A stretch of DNA of 64,000 nt from Alphaproteobacteria bacterium (GCA_021774445.1 JAJFJA010000059.1:219830-283829); one strand, 5' to 3'. Positions 8,655-17,948 are shown, numbered from the stretch's first letter. Numbers and translations: made by a program. The notes: generated by a model from the letters alone, not told the origin.

Positions 8655-9725
8655 ATGGCCACGTCCATAACCGAACGGCGAGACACCGCGACGGTCGACA
8701 CCGGCGATCTGCTCGGCAACGTCTGGTACTACGCCATGCCAAGCCGCGGCCTCGCGCCCGGCCGCCTGCACGCCAAGACCTTGTTCAACCAGCCGCTGCT
8801 GTTCGGCCGCGCCGCCGATGGCGAACCCTTCGCCCTGCGCGATATCTGCCCGCATCGCGGCATTCCCCTGCGCCACGGCCGTTTCGACGGCCGCGAGATC
8901 GAGTGCTGCTATCATGGCTGGCGCTTCGACCGCCGCGGTACCTGCACCGCCATCCCGTCTTTGACCGAGGGGCAGAGCATCAACTTGTCGCGTATCAAGG
9001 TGCGGCACTATCCCTGTCACGAGGCGGCCGGCAACCTCTGGGTTTTTGCCGGCGACGACCCGTCCATCGCGCCACCGCCACCGGCCTTGCCAGATACCGG
9101 CAACGCCGCCCCGCGCCTGATCACCCGCATGCATTTTCCCTGTCACATCGACCATGCCGTCGTTGGCTTGATGGACCCGGCCCATGGCCCTTTCGTCCAT
9201 CGCTCATGGTGGTGGCGGTCGCGCCAATCGATCCACGCCAAAAGCAAGCGCTTCGGCCCCTCCGAGCTCGGCTTCCGCATGCTGCGCCATGAGCCGTCCC
9301 GCAACTCCAGCGGTTATCGCCTGCTTGGTGGCAAGCCGGCGACCGAGATCACCTTCCGGCTGCCGGGTATTCGCATCGAGCACATCGCTGCCGGCACCAA
9401 CAGCTTTGTCGGCCTGACGGCGGTGACCCCGATCACCGAGTCCGCAACCGAACTGCATCACGTGATGTACTGGAACATGCCGTGGCTCACCGCCATGCGG
9501 CCGGTGCTCAAGCTTTTCGCCCGCGCCTTTATCAACCAGGATCGGCGGATCATCATCCAGCAGCAGGACGGTTTGCGCCACGACCCGTCCCTCATGCTGA
9601 TCAACGATGCCGATGTTCAGGCCAAGTGGTACTACGGCCTCAAACGCGCCTGGGTCCGCGCCTGCGCCGACGCCACGCCATTCGAGAACCCGGTACCGGA
9701 GACCACCCTGCACTGGCGTAGCTAG
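8655..9725 (+). CDS. Rieske non-haem iron oxygenase, alpha-subunit type
   Basis: Ring-hydroxylating-type oxygenase of about 356 aa. Rieske [2Fe-2S] ligands are in CPHRG and CCYHGW (C-x-H ... C-x2-H) within the first third. The catalytic domain shows CHIDHAVVGLMDPAHGPFVH, which supplies the mononuclear-iron histidines and bridging acid. This is the single-component-like group that includes vanillate O-demethylase and pheophorbide oxygenase; the substrate is not readable and no reductase gene lies next to it. The start MATSITERRD (8655) avoids the long ORF extension over the upstream transporter. Confidence 0.9.
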   Translation: MATSITERRDTATVDTGDLLGNVWYYAMPSRGLAPGRLHAKTLFNQPLLFGRAADGEPFALRDICPHRGIPLRHGRFDGREIECCYHGWRFDRRGTCTAIPSLTEGQSINLSRIKVRHYPCHEAAGNLWVFAGDDPSIAPPPPALPDTGNAAPRLITRMHFPCHIDHAVVGLMDPAHGPFVHRSWWWRSRQSIHAKSKRFGPSELGFRMLRHEPSRNSSGYRLLGGKPATEITFRLPGIRIEHIAAGTNSFVGLTAVTPITESATELHHVMYWNMPWLTAMRPVLKLFARAFINQDRRIIIQQQDGLRHDPSLMLINDADVQAKWYYGLKRAWVRACADATPFENPVPETTLHWRS

Positions 9726-9760
9726 CGCCTAAGCCACCCCCAGCGCCGGAGGCAACCGCG

Positions 9761-10525
9761 ATGGACATTGCCAACCAAGCCGCCCTGGTGACCGGCGGCG
9801 CCTCCGGCCTTGGTGCCGCCACCGCCAGGCGCCTGGCCGCGGCCGGCGCCAATGTCGCGATCCTCGACCGCGACGCCGCCCAAGCCAAGCGCATGGCCGG
9901 CGAAATTGACGGTCTGGCCTACGCCTGTGACGTCGCCGACGCCGCCAGCGCCGAACAAGCCGTCGCCCAGGCCGCCGCCGCCCAGGGTCCGGCCCGCATC
10001 CTGGTCAATTGCGCCGGCATCGGGCCGGCCGCCCGCATCGTCGGCCGCGAGGGCCCCATGCCCCTGGCCGATTTCGAGGCGGTGATCCGGATCAACCTCA
10101 TCGGCACCTTCAACCTGCTGCGCCTCGCCGCCGCGGCCATGATCGCCACCGAGCCCCAAGGCCCCGATGGCGAGCGCGGGGTCATCATCAACACCGCCTC
10201 GGTCGCCGCCTATGAAGGCCAAATCGGCCAGGCCGCCTACGCCGCCTCCAAGGGCGGTATCGTCGCCCTGACCATCCAGGCCGCCCGCGAACTCGCCGCC
10301 CGGGGCGTCCGGGTCATGACCATCGCCCCCGGCATCATGGCCACCCCGATGCTGCTGGGCTTGCCCGAGCAAGTTCAGCAAAGCCTCGGCGATTCGGTCC
10401 CCTTCCCCAAACGTCTCGGCCATCCGCAAGAATACGCCGATCTGGTCGTCAGCATCCTCACCAACCCCCTCCTCAACGGCGAAACCATCCGCCTCGACGG
10501 CGCCCTGAGGATGCCGCCGCGTTGA
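9761..10525 (+). CDS. SDR-family dehydrogenase, HSD10/3-hydroxyacyl-CoA dehydrogenase type 2-like
   Basis: NAD(H)-binding Rossmann enzyme of 254 aa: TGGASGLG cofactor motif near residue 11, ILVNCAGIG, and catalytic Ser/Tyr/Lys in INTASVAAYEGQIGQAAYAASKGG. The run GPDGERGVIINTASVAA and VRVMTIAPGIMATPML are typical of HSD17B10-like 3-hydroxyacyl-CoA or 3-hydroxy-2-methylbutyryl-CoA dehydrogenases. It lies 35 bp behind the Rieske gene and may share its transcript. About 290 bp without a convincing gene follow before the next ORF. Confidence 0.9.
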   Translation: MDIANQAALVTGGASGLGAATARRLAAAGANVAILDRDAAQAKRMAGEIDGLAYACDVADAASAEQAVAQAAAAQGPARILVNCAGIGPAARIVGREGPMPLADFEAVIRINLIGTFNLLRLAAAAMIATEPQGPDGERGVIINTASVAAYEGQIGQAAYAASKGGIVALTIQAARELAARGVRVMTIAPGIMATPMLLGLPEQVQQSLGDSVPFPKRLGHPQEYADLVVSILTNPLLNGETIRLDGALRMPPR

Positions 10526-10816
10526 CGCCGCACGAAAACCGCCGTCGCAAAACGCCCCTCTTACGCGCCAAATGCGGGTACAGCCTTCTACAACCATAGC
10601 GTTTAGGCTTGAAATCGTTGGCAAAAAGGCCCATTTAAGAGAGCAGAGCCGTATTCCGGCTGCTTCTGCGTTTCTCCTGTTCCTGAGGCCTGCGGGCCAA
10701 CATCGCGATCAGGTGATCCCTCGATCCTTTTGGGACATGTCGGCGCCAGACCTTTGCGGAAGCCGTCCCAGCCATCGTCATGAGTGACGACAGCGATGTC
10801 GTGAAAGGGTATTATT

Positions 10817-11056
10817 ATGAGCACGAAGTCCTCGAAAGCAGCGGATGCCTTCTTCAAGAAGCAAGATAAACAAGCGGCCCTGACTGAATACCAGCAGCGG
10901 CGCAAGGCTGAAGACGAAAAGTCGTCGCGGTTGAAGGCCCTGCGCCTGGCCAAGGAAGCCGAGGACCGCGTCGAGGCCGAGGCCGCCGAGGCGGCAAAAG
11001 CCGCCGCCAAGAAGCCTGCCGCGAAGCGCAAGACCGCGGCCAAGGCTAACGCCTAA
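10817..11056 (+). CDS. small Lys/Ala/Glu-rich protein with histone-H1-like tail
   Basis: A 79-residue protein not recognised as a named family. The first two thirds look alpha-helical and highly charged (AADAFFKKQDKQAALTEYQQ and on), and the last 20 residues (AKKPAAKRKTAAKANA) resemble the K/A-rich tails of H1-like bacterial DNA-binding proteins. Coding is supported by residue composition, an AAAGGG element upstream of the ATG, and position ahead of a second small basic gene on the same strand. The reverse-strand ORFs over it have no recognisable content. DNA or RNA binding is only an inference. Confidence 0.6.
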   Translation: MSTKSSKAADAFFKKQDKQAALTEYQQRRKAEDEKSSRLKALRLAKEAEDRVEAEAAEAAKAAAKKPAAKRKTAAKANA

Positions 11057-11096
11057 CCCACCCAAGGCGGCGCCACCGGAGGACGATGCAAGTAAC

Positions 11097-11300
11097 ATGA
11101 CCAAAGCAAAGGCCCGCCAGCGCGCCAAGGCGAAAGCAGGGCAGAAGGCGAAAAAACGTGAAATCGCCGCCGAACAGCCCGGCCAGGGCATCCCCCCGGG
11201 TCAGTTCGATCCCGGACCGGGATCGATCAAGGCCCCCAAGATGAACGCCAACGCCAAGAACTTCGCTGAGGCCAAACGCGGCGCCGCCCGCTCGCGATAA
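11097..11300 (+). CDS. small Lys/Arg/Ala-rich basic protein
   Basis: A 67-residue strongly basic protein beginning MTKAKARQRAKAKAGQKAKK, with a middle GQGIPPGQFDPGPGSIKAP and a basic tail. No family recognised. A GGAGGAC element lies upstream of the ATG, and the gene follows the previous small basic ORF by 40 bp, suggesting a two-gene unit. Its stop is 12 bp from the convergent cyclase gene. Nucleic-acid association is likely from composition only. Confidence 0.55.
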   Translation: MTKAKARQRAKAKAGQKAKKREIAAEQPGQGIPPGQFDPGPGSIKAPKMNANAKNFAEAKRGAARSR

Positions 11301-11312
11301 CGCGCCGCTCAG

Positions 11313-12557
11313 TTAACCTGCGCCGGCAAGATGCTCAAATTCCGCGAGCGTGAATGCCTCTAAACCACCGACAATGCCGGCGGCTTCTTGGCGTCCCAGC
11401 GGCGCGAGATCGCCTTGATAGAGCGCTTGGAATCGCTCAGAGGCGATGATCGGAATGCCGAGGCGTTTACAGAGTGATTCGAGCCGCGCCACTTCGTTCG
11501 CCGCCGGTCCGGTCACCGTCATGTCTAGCCGCCGTTCGGTCCCGACATTGCCGTACATCACCTTTCCCGCGTGCAAACCGACACCGAAATCGATTGGTGT
11601 CAGGCCCTGTTCTTCACGGGTCTTGTTCCGCAACGCGGCCCTTGCCCGCGACTCCCGCGCCGTCATCAGCGCCGCGTTGCACATAGCCGACGCCGGCCGC
11701 TGCCCGTCTTCGAACGGAAAAATTGCCATCACGGCGTCGCCGATAAACTTCAGCACCTCGCCGCCATGGTCGAGCACTGCCCCGGCGGTGCAGTCGAAAT
11801 AGTCGTTGATAGCGCTGAAATAGGTCTCGATATCCAACTCGGCGGCCAGCGCCGTCGACCCCCGTAGATCGGAATACCACAGCGCGCACTCGATCACCCG
11901 GCCGTCGCCCCGCTCCACCAGCCCGGCCAGCACATTGCCGCCGGAGACTTTGCCGAGATAGACCTCCAGCAAAGCCGCGGCGAGGCTTTGTTCGCTGACC
12001 GTCTTCACGGCGAGGGCAAGCGGCACCGACAAGCCCCGCAGGTCGGCGACTTCTTGATCCGTGAATCCACCATGGCGCTTGGTCGAGAACGACGCCGGCG
12101 TACCTTCGACGCCGGTGGTAAGACCGGCCCACGCGAAATCCCGCCCGCGGCCATAGGATTCAAAAAGGGCGACATAGTCCGTAACGCCCGCCTGAGCGAG
12201 CGTTTCGAATAACGGAAATTTCTTGGCGACGGCCGGGTCATCCAATCTGTGCCGCTCGAACGGAATATGCTCCTTGACGAGGTGAAAGAATGGCGCGTTC
12301 TGGAATGCCGGCGTGCGCGCCATTGCTCGCGGCGCCATTAGACTTCGACAGGTATCAGTTGCCGAATCCCAGGTTAGGTCGAGCGCGCCCAAGACCGGAT
12401 GCAGCAGCAGGCCGCCAACATTGATGCGGTAGATCGGCAACCCGCCTTGCACCAGTTTGCGCCCCAGTTCCGTGACCGTATCGGTGAGCGCGCCGTCGCG
12501 CAGCGCCCGGTCGAGCAACCAATCGCTAATGCCCCGGAACAACGGAGATTGGCTCAT
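11313..12557 (-). CDS. class III adenylate/guanylate cyclase domain protein
   Basis: Cytoplasmic nucleotide cyclase of 414 aa. The N-terminal half (LYRINVGGLLLHPVLGALDLTW region) is the sensor-like part seen in many alphaproteobacterial cyclases. The catalytic domain runs from about residue 220: ALWYSDLRGST carries the first metal Asp, KFIGDAVMAIFPF the second, and VTGPAANEVARLESL the transition-state Asn/Arg pair, so it is probably active. ATP or GTP specificity was not determined. No membrane segments are seen. Confidence 0.9.
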   Translation of the reverse strand: MSQSPLFRGISDWLLDRALRDGALTDTVTELGRKLVQGGLPIYRINVGGLLLHPVLGALDLTWDSATDTCRSLMAPRAMARTPAFQNAPFFHLVKEHIPFERHRLDDPAVAKKFPLFETLAQAGVTDYVALFESYGRGRDFAWAGLTTGVEGTPASFSTKRHGGFTDQEVADLRGLSVPLALAVKTVSEQSLAAALLEVYLGKVSGGNVLAGLVERGDGRVIECALWYSDLRGSTALAAELDIETYFSAINDYFDCTAGAVLDHGGEVLKFIGDAVMAIFPFEDGQRPASAMCNAALMTARESRARAALRNKTREEQGLTPIDFGVGLHAGKVMYGNVGTERRLDMTVTGPAANEVARLESLCKRLGIPIIASERFQALYQGDLAPLGRQEAAGIVGGLEAFTLAEFEHLAGAG

Positions 12558-12603
12558 CCATCCAGCCTCTTAGTTTCGCGACTTGGTCGGAACCGGCGCC
12601 GCA

Positions 12604-12894
12604 CTAACCGGATACCTCGTCCATAAACCGGGCCAGCGCGACATCCCGCTCCGTCACCCCGTCGGCGTCGTGGGTCGTCAGTGTAACCTCCACCCGGTTG
12701 TAGACATTGCACCATTCCGGATGATGGTCCATCTGCTCGGCCCTTATAGCCGCCCGGGTCATAAAGCCGAAGGCCGCGTTGAAGTCCTTGAACCGGAATG
12801 ACTTGGTAATCGCGTCCCGGCCGTCCACGTCGGCCCAGCCGTCAAGTTCGGCAAGCGCGGCTGCCCGCAGCTGTCCGGTGAGTTTCTCCGCCAT
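12604..12894 (-). CDS. phhB: 4a-hydroxytetrahydrobiopterin dehydratase
   Basis: Pterin-4a-carbinolamine dehydratase, which recycles the pterin cofactor of phenylalanine hydroxylase. The conserved histidine cluster is present in [25 protein letters not shown], preceded by [15 protein letters not shown]. About 96 aa, the family length. The start at 12894 is fixed by a good GGAGGCAGCG Shine-Dalgarno. No phenylalanine hydroxylase gene lies in the window. Confidence 0.94.
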   Translation of the reverse strand: MAEKLTGQLRAAALAELDGWADVDGRDAITKSFRFKDFNAAFGFMTRAAIRAEQMDHHPEWCNVYNRVEVTLTTHDADGVTERDVALARFMDEVSG

Positions 12895-12975
12895 CGCTGC
12901 CTCCGGCCCCAATTCGTCAAGCCGCCAGCCTGGCCCCGCTTGGCCGTTCGATCAAGCCGGAGTATCGTCGCCGCT

Positions 12976-13392
12976 ATGCCGGCGAGCCCACAGTCACGCC
13001 ATACCGCGCCCAGCCTCGAAGACATCGAGAATCTGGCGGCGGACGCGTTCGAGAGCATTCCGGCCGTCCTCGCCCAACATTTGCGCGACGTGGTCATGCA
13101 GATCGTCGATTTCCCCGACCGGGAGACCGAGCGCGAAATGGAGCTCGAAAGCCCCTTCGATTTGCTTGGGCTCTATCGCGGCGTCAACCTTGCCGAAAAA
13201 AGCCTCGGCGCCACCCCGGAGGACCTCGACATGATCTTCCTCTACCGCCGCCCGCTACTCGACCATTGGTGCGAAACCGGCGAGGATCTCTATACTTTGG
13301 TCCGCCATGTCCTGATCCACGAGATCGGCCATCATTTCGGCTTTTCGGATGAAGACATGACCGCCATCGAAGCCGCACCGGCCAAACCTTAG
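12976..13392 (+). CDS. metallopeptidase family protein (DUF1025/zincin-like)
   Basis: Small soluble zincin-like protein of about 138 aa. The zinc motif is HVLIHEIGHHFGFSDEDM (HExxH with a further His and a downstream acidic residue), and the N-terminus SLEDIENLAADAFESIP is typical of the family. Peptidase activity has not been established for most members. The start at 12976 (MPASPQSRHTAPS) was chosen by family similarity. It lies divergent from phhB, and the next gene starts 19 bp downstream. Confidence 0.88.
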   Translation: MPASPQSRHTAPSLEDIENLAADAFESIPAVLAQHLRDVVMQIVDFPDRETEREMELESPFDLLGLYRGVNLAEKSLGATPEDLDMIFLYRRPLLDHWCETGEDLYTLVRHVLIHEIGHHFGFSDEDMTAIEAAPAKP

Positions 13393-13411
13393 CGCCTATT
13401 GGACGTCCGCC

Positions 13412-14086
13412 ATGCAGTTTTTCGAAATCCCCCGGCTGCTAACCCGGGAGCAAGTCGCCAAGGCCCGCACGGCGCTTAGCCAGGCCGAGTTCGTCGACGG
13501 CAGTGCCACCGCCGCCAGCATCGGGCCGCGGGTTAAGCAAAATCTGCAAGTCCGGCCGCAGCCCGAGATTGTCAAAACGGTGCTCGAGGTCATCCAGACC
13601 GCCTTGATGTCCCACGAGGCTTTTACCGGCGCGGTCTTCCCGCGCAAGCTACATCTCAATATCAACCGTTATGAAGACGGCATGCATTACGGTGATCACA
13701 ACGACGCCGCCATTGTCGGCCATGTCGCCACGGCCGTACGCACCGACATTTCCTTCACCATCTTCCTCGCCGATCCGGCCCAATATGACGGCGGCGAGAT
13801 GGTCATTCGCACCCCCACCGGCGATGTCGAGGTCAAGCTCCCCGCCGGCGACGCCATCGTCTATAGCGGCTCCACCGTGCATCGCGTCGAACCGGTCACG
13901 AAGGGCGCCCGCCTCGCGGTTTTCGGTTGGGCCCAGAGCTTCGTCGGCGACCCCACCAAGCGCGAGATCCTCGCCCAACTCCGCCGCACCCGCCGCGCCA
14001 TCATCGAAGACAACCCGAACGCCGGCTATCTCAGCGAACTGGGCAACGCCTACAACAACCTCATGCGCTTGTGGACGGAGAATTAA
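13412..14086 (+). CDS. Fe(II)/2-oxoglutarate-dependent PKHD-type hydroxylase (PiuC/YbiX family)
   Basis: Double-stranded beta-helix dioxygenase of 224 aa. Iron ligands are in HYGDHNDAAI and GSTVHRVEPVTKGARL, the 2-oxoglutarate Arg is in the latter, and FGWAQSFVGDPTKREIL is a family hallmark. In other bacteria piuC-like genes lie beside TonB-dependent siderophore receptors; no such receptor is here, so an iron-uptake link is unsupported. Starts MQFFEIPRLL. Confidence 0.92.
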   Translation: MQFFEIPRLLTREQVAKARTALSQAEFVDGSATAASIGPRVKQNLQVRPQPEIVKTVLEVIQTALMSHEAFTGAVFPRKLHLNINRYEDGMHYGDHNDAAIVGHVATAVRTDISFTIFLADPAQYDGGEMVIRTPTGDVEVKLPAGDAIVYSGSTVHRVEPVTKGARLAVFGWAQSFVGDPTKREILAQLRRTRRAIIEDNPNAGYLSELGNAYNNLMRLWTEN

Positions 14087-14214
14087 GGACGTCCTGAAGG
14101 CAAATACCCCAATGCCGGGCGCGGCCCGCTTGATGGCGATGCTCGGTCCGGCGAGAGAACAAACCACATTGTCACCAGAACACCACGCCGACAAAGCACT
14201 CGGGAAGCTGTGCC

Positions 14215-14808
14215 CTAGAGCAACGCCCGCACCCGCTGCCGCAGCACCGGCAGCACGTCGGTTTCGAACCACGGGTTGCGCTTTTGCCAACCGACGGTGC
14301 GCCAACTCGGATGCGGCGTCGGCAGGAACTCGGGCAAATAGCTCTGCCACTTCGCCACGGTTTCGGTCAGGGTCTTCTCGCGTTGCCGGCCGAGGTAGCG
14401 CGCTTGCGCATAGCTCCCCACCAGCAAGGTCAGTTCCAGCTGAGGCAGTCCAGCCAGCACCGGTTCGTGCCATTGCGGCGCGCATTCCGGGCGTGGCGGC
14501 GCATCGCCGTCACGCCCCAAGCGTCCCGGATAGCAAAATCCCATCGGCACGATCGCCACCCGGCCGGCGTCGTAGAAGCTGTCCTTGTCCATCTGCAACC
14601 AGTCGCGCAGCCGATCCCCGGACGCGTCGTCCCACGGGACTCCGCTTTCATGCACTTTCGTCCCCGGCGCCTGACCGATAATCATCAGCCGGGCGGTAGC
14701 CTCGGCCCGCAGCACCGGGCGCGGCCCCAGCGGTAGATTCGCTTCGCAGATCCGGCATTGCCGAATCTCACTCAACAAATCGGCCAGGCCATTTTTCCCC
14801 ACCGTCAT
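14215..14808 (-). CDS. uracil-DNA glycosylase superfamily protein
   Basis: Member of the UDG superfamily (COG1573-like), about 197 aa. Motif A is GQAPGTKVHESGVPWDDASG and the C-terminal substrate-loop motif is PTPHPSWRTVGWQ; CRIC near the N-terminus leaves one visible Cys pair. The catalytic water-activating residue of canonical families is not obvious, so glycosylase activity is uncertain. The start at 14808 (MTVGKNGLADLLSEIRQC) is the family-like one. Confidence 0.82.
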   Translation of the reverse strand: MTVGKNGLADLLSEIRQCRICEANLPLGPRPVLRAEATARLMIIGQAPGTKVHESGVPWDDASGDRLRDWLQMDKDSFYDAGRVAIVPMGFCYPGRLGRDGDAPPRPECAPQWHEPVLAGLPQLELTLLVGSYAQARYLGRQREKTLTETVAKWQSYLPEFLPTPHPSWRTVGWQKRNPWFETDVLPVLRQRVRALL

Positions 14809-14891
14809 GTTCGGCGCATCATCCTGGGCATCTCGCCTCGGTTCGCTGATGATGGACCATCCCGACCGACCAACCAACGGCGGCCCACCCG

Positions 14892-15371
14892 ATGATCAAA
14901 GTCCTTTTCGTCTGCACCGGCAACATCTGCCGCTCCCCGACCGCCGAGGTCGTCTTGCGTGAACTGGCCAACCGCGCCGGCGCGGAGCCGCCAATTCACG
15001 TCGAATCCGCCGGCACCCACGATTACCACATCGGCGAGCCCGCCGACGGCCGCGCCATCGCCACCGCGGATGACCATGGCTTCGACTTGACCGAGCATCG
15101 CGCAAGGTTGGTCACCATCGCCGATTTTCAAGAATTCGACTATGTCCTCGCTCTCGACCGCGGTCATTTGCGTCTTCTAAACGGCTTGTCTCCGCCCACC
15201 GCATCTGCCCGCATCGAGCTGCTGATGAGCTTTGCCCCCGCGCGGCCTGAGGCTGAGGTACCCGACCCCTATTATGGCGACCGCTCGGATTATGAACTCG
15301 CCATCGAGCTGATCGAAGCCGCTGCCCAGGGCCTGCTGGATACCATTCGCCGACAGCACGGCAGCGGCTGA
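14892..15371 (+). CDS. low-molecular-weight protein-tyrosine-phosphatase
   Basis: LMW-PTP of 159 aa. The phosphate-binding loop VCTGNICRS has Cys8-x5-Arg14 near the N-terminus, and the general-acid Asp lies in VPDPYYG. All catalytic elements are present. Targets are unknown; no exopolysaccharide tyrosine-kinase gene is adjacent. A fructosamine-kinase-family gene follows 21 bp downstream, so the two are probably co-transcribed. Confidence 0.94.
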   Translation: MIKVLFVCTGNICRSPTAEVVLRELANRAGAEPPIHVESAGTHDYHIGEPADGRAIATADDHGFDLTEHRARLVTIADFQEFDYVLALDRGHLRLLNGLSPPTASARIELLMSFAPARPEAEVPDPYYGDRSDYELAIELIEAAAQGLLDTIRRQHGSG

Positions 15372-15392
15372 CCGCCGCCGCGCGACGTCAGC

Positions 15393-16259
15393 ATGCAGGC
15401 CGAACACCGCCAACGCATCGCCACCATCCTTGGCAGCCCGGTCGCTACGGTCAACCGGCTCACCGGCGGCTGCATCGCCGACACCTACCGGATCACCCTG
15501 GCCGACGGCGAAGCCTTGGTCGCCAAGCTCGGGCCAGCCGGCAGCGATTTGGCCCTTGAAGGCTGGATGCTGGACTACCTGGCGCGCCATAGCGAACTAC
15601 CCGTGCCCCGGGTTCTACATCGCGAAGACACCCTCCTTCTGATGACCTACGTCCCGGCCGACGCCACCCTGGACGCCGCCGCCCAGACCCATGCCGCCGA
15701 CCTTCTGGCCCGGCTTCATGCGGTCGCCGCCCCGGCCTATGGTTTCGAGCGCGATACCGTGCTCGGCGGGCTGCGCCAGCCCAACCCGATAAGCCGACAC
15801 TGGCTGCCCTTCTTCGCCGAACAGCGGCTCGCCTATATGGCCGAACAGGCCCACCTTGCCGGCCGCTTGCCCGCCGCCGGCCGGCACCGCGTCGAGGCCC
15901 TCGCCGGCCGTATCGGCGATTGGCTCGACGAGCCCGACCGCCCCGGCCTTGTCCACGGCGATGTCTGGCAGGGTAATATTCTCTGCCACCGCACCGCCAA
16001 CGGCACCCGCGTCGCCGCCTTCCTGGACCCCGCCATTTACTATGCTGACCCGGAAATCGAACTCGCCTACGCGACCTTGTTCGACACCCTCGGCGCGCCG
16101 TTCTTCGATCGCTATCGCGAGCATCGGCCGCTTTCCCCCGGTTTCTTTGAGGTTCGGCGCGACCTCTACAACCTTTTTCCGCTGCTCACTCATGTGCGGC
16201 TGTTCGGCGGCCATTACATCGCCGCGGTCGAGCGCACGCTCACGCGCTTCGGCTGTTAA
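15393..16259 (+). CDS. fructosamine kinase family protein
   Basis: Protein-kinase-like fold enzyme of 288 aa. Visible features: LTGGCIADTYRITLADG (nucleotide loop), LVAKLG (Lys), EGWMLDYLARHSELPVPRVL, and the catalytic HGDVWQGNILC followed by FLDPAIYYADPEIELA. Relatives phosphorylate fructosamine or ribulosamine adducts on proteins, leading to deglycation. Pairing with a LMW phosphatase recurs in other bacteria. Confidence 0.9.
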   Translation: MQAEHRQRIATILGSPVATVNRLTGGCIADTYRITLADGEALVAKLGPAGSDLALEGWMLDYLARHSELPVPRVLHREDTLLLMTYVPADATLDAAAQTHAADLLARLHAVAAPAYGFERDTVLGGLRQPNPISRHWLPFFAEQRLAYMAEQAHLAGRLPAAGRHRVEALAGRIGDWLDEPDRPGLVHGDVWQGNILCHRTANGTRVAAFLDPAIYYADPEIELAYATLFDTLGAPFFDRYREHRPLSPGFFEVRRDLYNLFPLLTHVRLFGGHYIAAVERTLTRFGC

Positions 16260-16382
16260 GCCGACCAGCAAGAAACGCAGCCCACCCCTGCATTAATCGC
16301 ACTTCGCGCTCTAACCAAACCGTCATACTTCGGTTCTATTGAAAAGCTCTGACGACAACCCTTAGAACGCTGATCCGAGATA

Positions 16383-17330
16383 ATGGCAACCACGACCTCC
16401 CCCGGGCTTATGGGCCCCGCGGCAACCAGCCGCACGACCACCAGCAACGCCTCCGGCATCATTTTCATGGCCTTCGCGATTTCCTTCTTCGCCATGCAAA
16501 ACGGCTTGGTCAAATGGCTGGCTGCCGATTACGGCACCGTCCAGATCGTCTTTTTCCGCCACGCCTTTGCCCTCTTGCCCATTGGGTATTTTCTCTGGCG
16601 CTCCGGCGGCATCAGCTTGCTTCGCAGCAGCCGCAAGCCCGAACATCTGCTCCGCAGCCTCCTCAGCCTGGTTTCCACCGGCTCCATCTTTTACGCCTTC
16701 GGCCAGATGCCCTTAGCCAACGCCACGGCCATCGCTTTTACCGTGCCGATCTTTATCACCGCCCTTAGCGTTCCGTTGCTCGGCGAACAAGTCGGCTGGC
16801 GCCGTTGGGGCGCCGTATTCGTCGGCTTTGCTGGTGTTTTGGTCGTGCTGCGCCCGGGTCCCGACATGCTCGACCCGGCGTCCCTGCTGATCATCGGCGC
16901 CTGCCTCATCATTGCCTACACCATGATCCTCAGCCGCCAGATGAGCCGCACCGAGCACACCGCCACCATCGCCGGTTATGTCACGCTCGTCAGCGTCGCC
17001 GTGACCGGCGCCATCCTGCCCTTCACCTGGATCGCGCCCACCCCGACCGATTGGCTGCTATTCGCCGGCATCGGCCTGCTCGGCGGCCTGGGGTTCCTGC
17101 TGGTCACCCACGCGTATCGGATCAGCCAAGCCGCCGTGGTCGCGCCCTTCGAATATATCCATATTCTCTGGGCCATCACCCTCGGCTACCTGGTGTGGGG
17201 CGAGATACCGGGCACCAACGTCGCCATCGGGGCGCTGATCGTCATCGCCAGCGGACTCTACATCGTTCACCGCGAGACCGTACGCGGCCGGCCGCCTCTC
17301 GCCCGCCGCAAGCTGCATCCCCGCGTCTGA
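16383..17330 (+). CDS. EamA/DMT family transporter
   Basis: Third DMT exporter in the window, 315 aa with about ten hydrophobic segments. Signatures: MAFAISFFAMQNGLVKWLAADYG, IFYAFGQMPLANATAIAFTVPIF, GEQVGWRRWGAVFVGFAGVLVVLRPG. The N-terminal 25 residues are Ser/Thr-rich and poorly conserved, so a downstream start is possible. Less similar to the 6738/7658 pair than those are to each other. Substrate unknown. Confidence 0.9.
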   Translation: MATTTSPGLMGPAATSRTTTSNASGIIFMAFAISFFAMQNGLVKWLAADYGTVQIVFFRHAFALLPIGYFLWRSGGISLLRSSRKPEHLLRSLLSLVSTGSIFYAFGQMPLANATAIAFTVPIFITALSVPLLGEQVGWRRWGAVFVGFAGVLVVLRPGPDMLDPASLLIIGACLIIAYTMILSRQMSRTEHTATIAGYVTLVSVAVTGAILPFTWIAPTPTDWLLFAGIGLLGGLGFLLVTHAYRISQAAVVAPFEYIHILWAITLGYLVWGEIPGTNVAIGALIVIASGLYIVHRETVRGRPPLARRKLHPRV

Positions 17331-17341
17331 CGCACCTCCGG

Positions 17342-17935
17342 CTACGTCGCCGCGGCCGCCTCCCAATCGAAAGCGGGATCGGCCGCGGCGGCATCGCCAC
17401 CGCGTAAGGGATAGCGCACTTCCACCGTGTAATCGGCACCGCTGCGGCCCAGGCTGCTCGACATCAGGGCGAAGCTGACCGCCGCAATCGGGCCACTGGC
17501 CAAACCGCCATGCGCCGCCACGAATTGCTCGATCCGAGCGCCGCGGCCGCGGCGCAGCCGAGCCAGCGTGACATGGGGATGAAATTTCCGCCTTTCCGCC
17601 GGCTCTCCCGCCCGCACCACGGCGCGCTCGATCTTCGCCTGCAGCCGCCGCAGCGCCGGGCAAGGTGCCACCCCTGCCCATAAGGCCCGCGCCCCATTCC
17701 GCGACCCGAACTGCCCGGCACCCTGCAACTGAAAGTTGAAGGCATCCATATCGACGCGGCTCAGCGCCTCGTCGATATCCGCCGCCTTGTCCTCATTCAC
17801 CTCGCCGACGAAACGCAGGGTCAGGTGCATATTTTCCACCGCCAGCCAACGTGCGCCGGCCATCGGCCAAGCCAGGCCCGCCAACCGCTCCCGGACTGCG
17901 GCCGGGAGCTCCAAGGCGACGAACAATCTGATCAC
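17342..17935 (-). CDS. thpR: RNA 2',3'-cyclic phosphodiesterase
   Basis: 2H-phosphoesterase (LigT/ThpR family). The two catalytic HxT motifs are MHLTLRFVGEV and FHPHVTLARL. Opens 2',3'-cyclic phosphates to 2'-phosphates, presumably in RNA repair or tRNA turnover. The GTG at 17935 gives IRLFVALELP right after the initiator, as in most homologues; the ORF-track TTG at 17956 would overlap the upstream FIST stop. It follows the FIST gene closely on the same strand. Confidence 0.93.
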   Translation of the reverse strand: MIRLFVALELPAAVRERLAGLAWPMAGARWLAVENMHLTLRFVGEVNEDKAADIDEALSRVDMDAFNFQLQGAGQFGSRNGARALWAGVAPCPALRRLQAKIERAVVRAGEPAERRKFHPHVTLARLRRGRGARIEQFVAAHGGLASGPIAAVSFALMSSSLGRSGADYTVEVRYPLRGGDAAAADPAFDWEAAAAT

Positions 17936-17948
17936 CGCACCCCACCAC

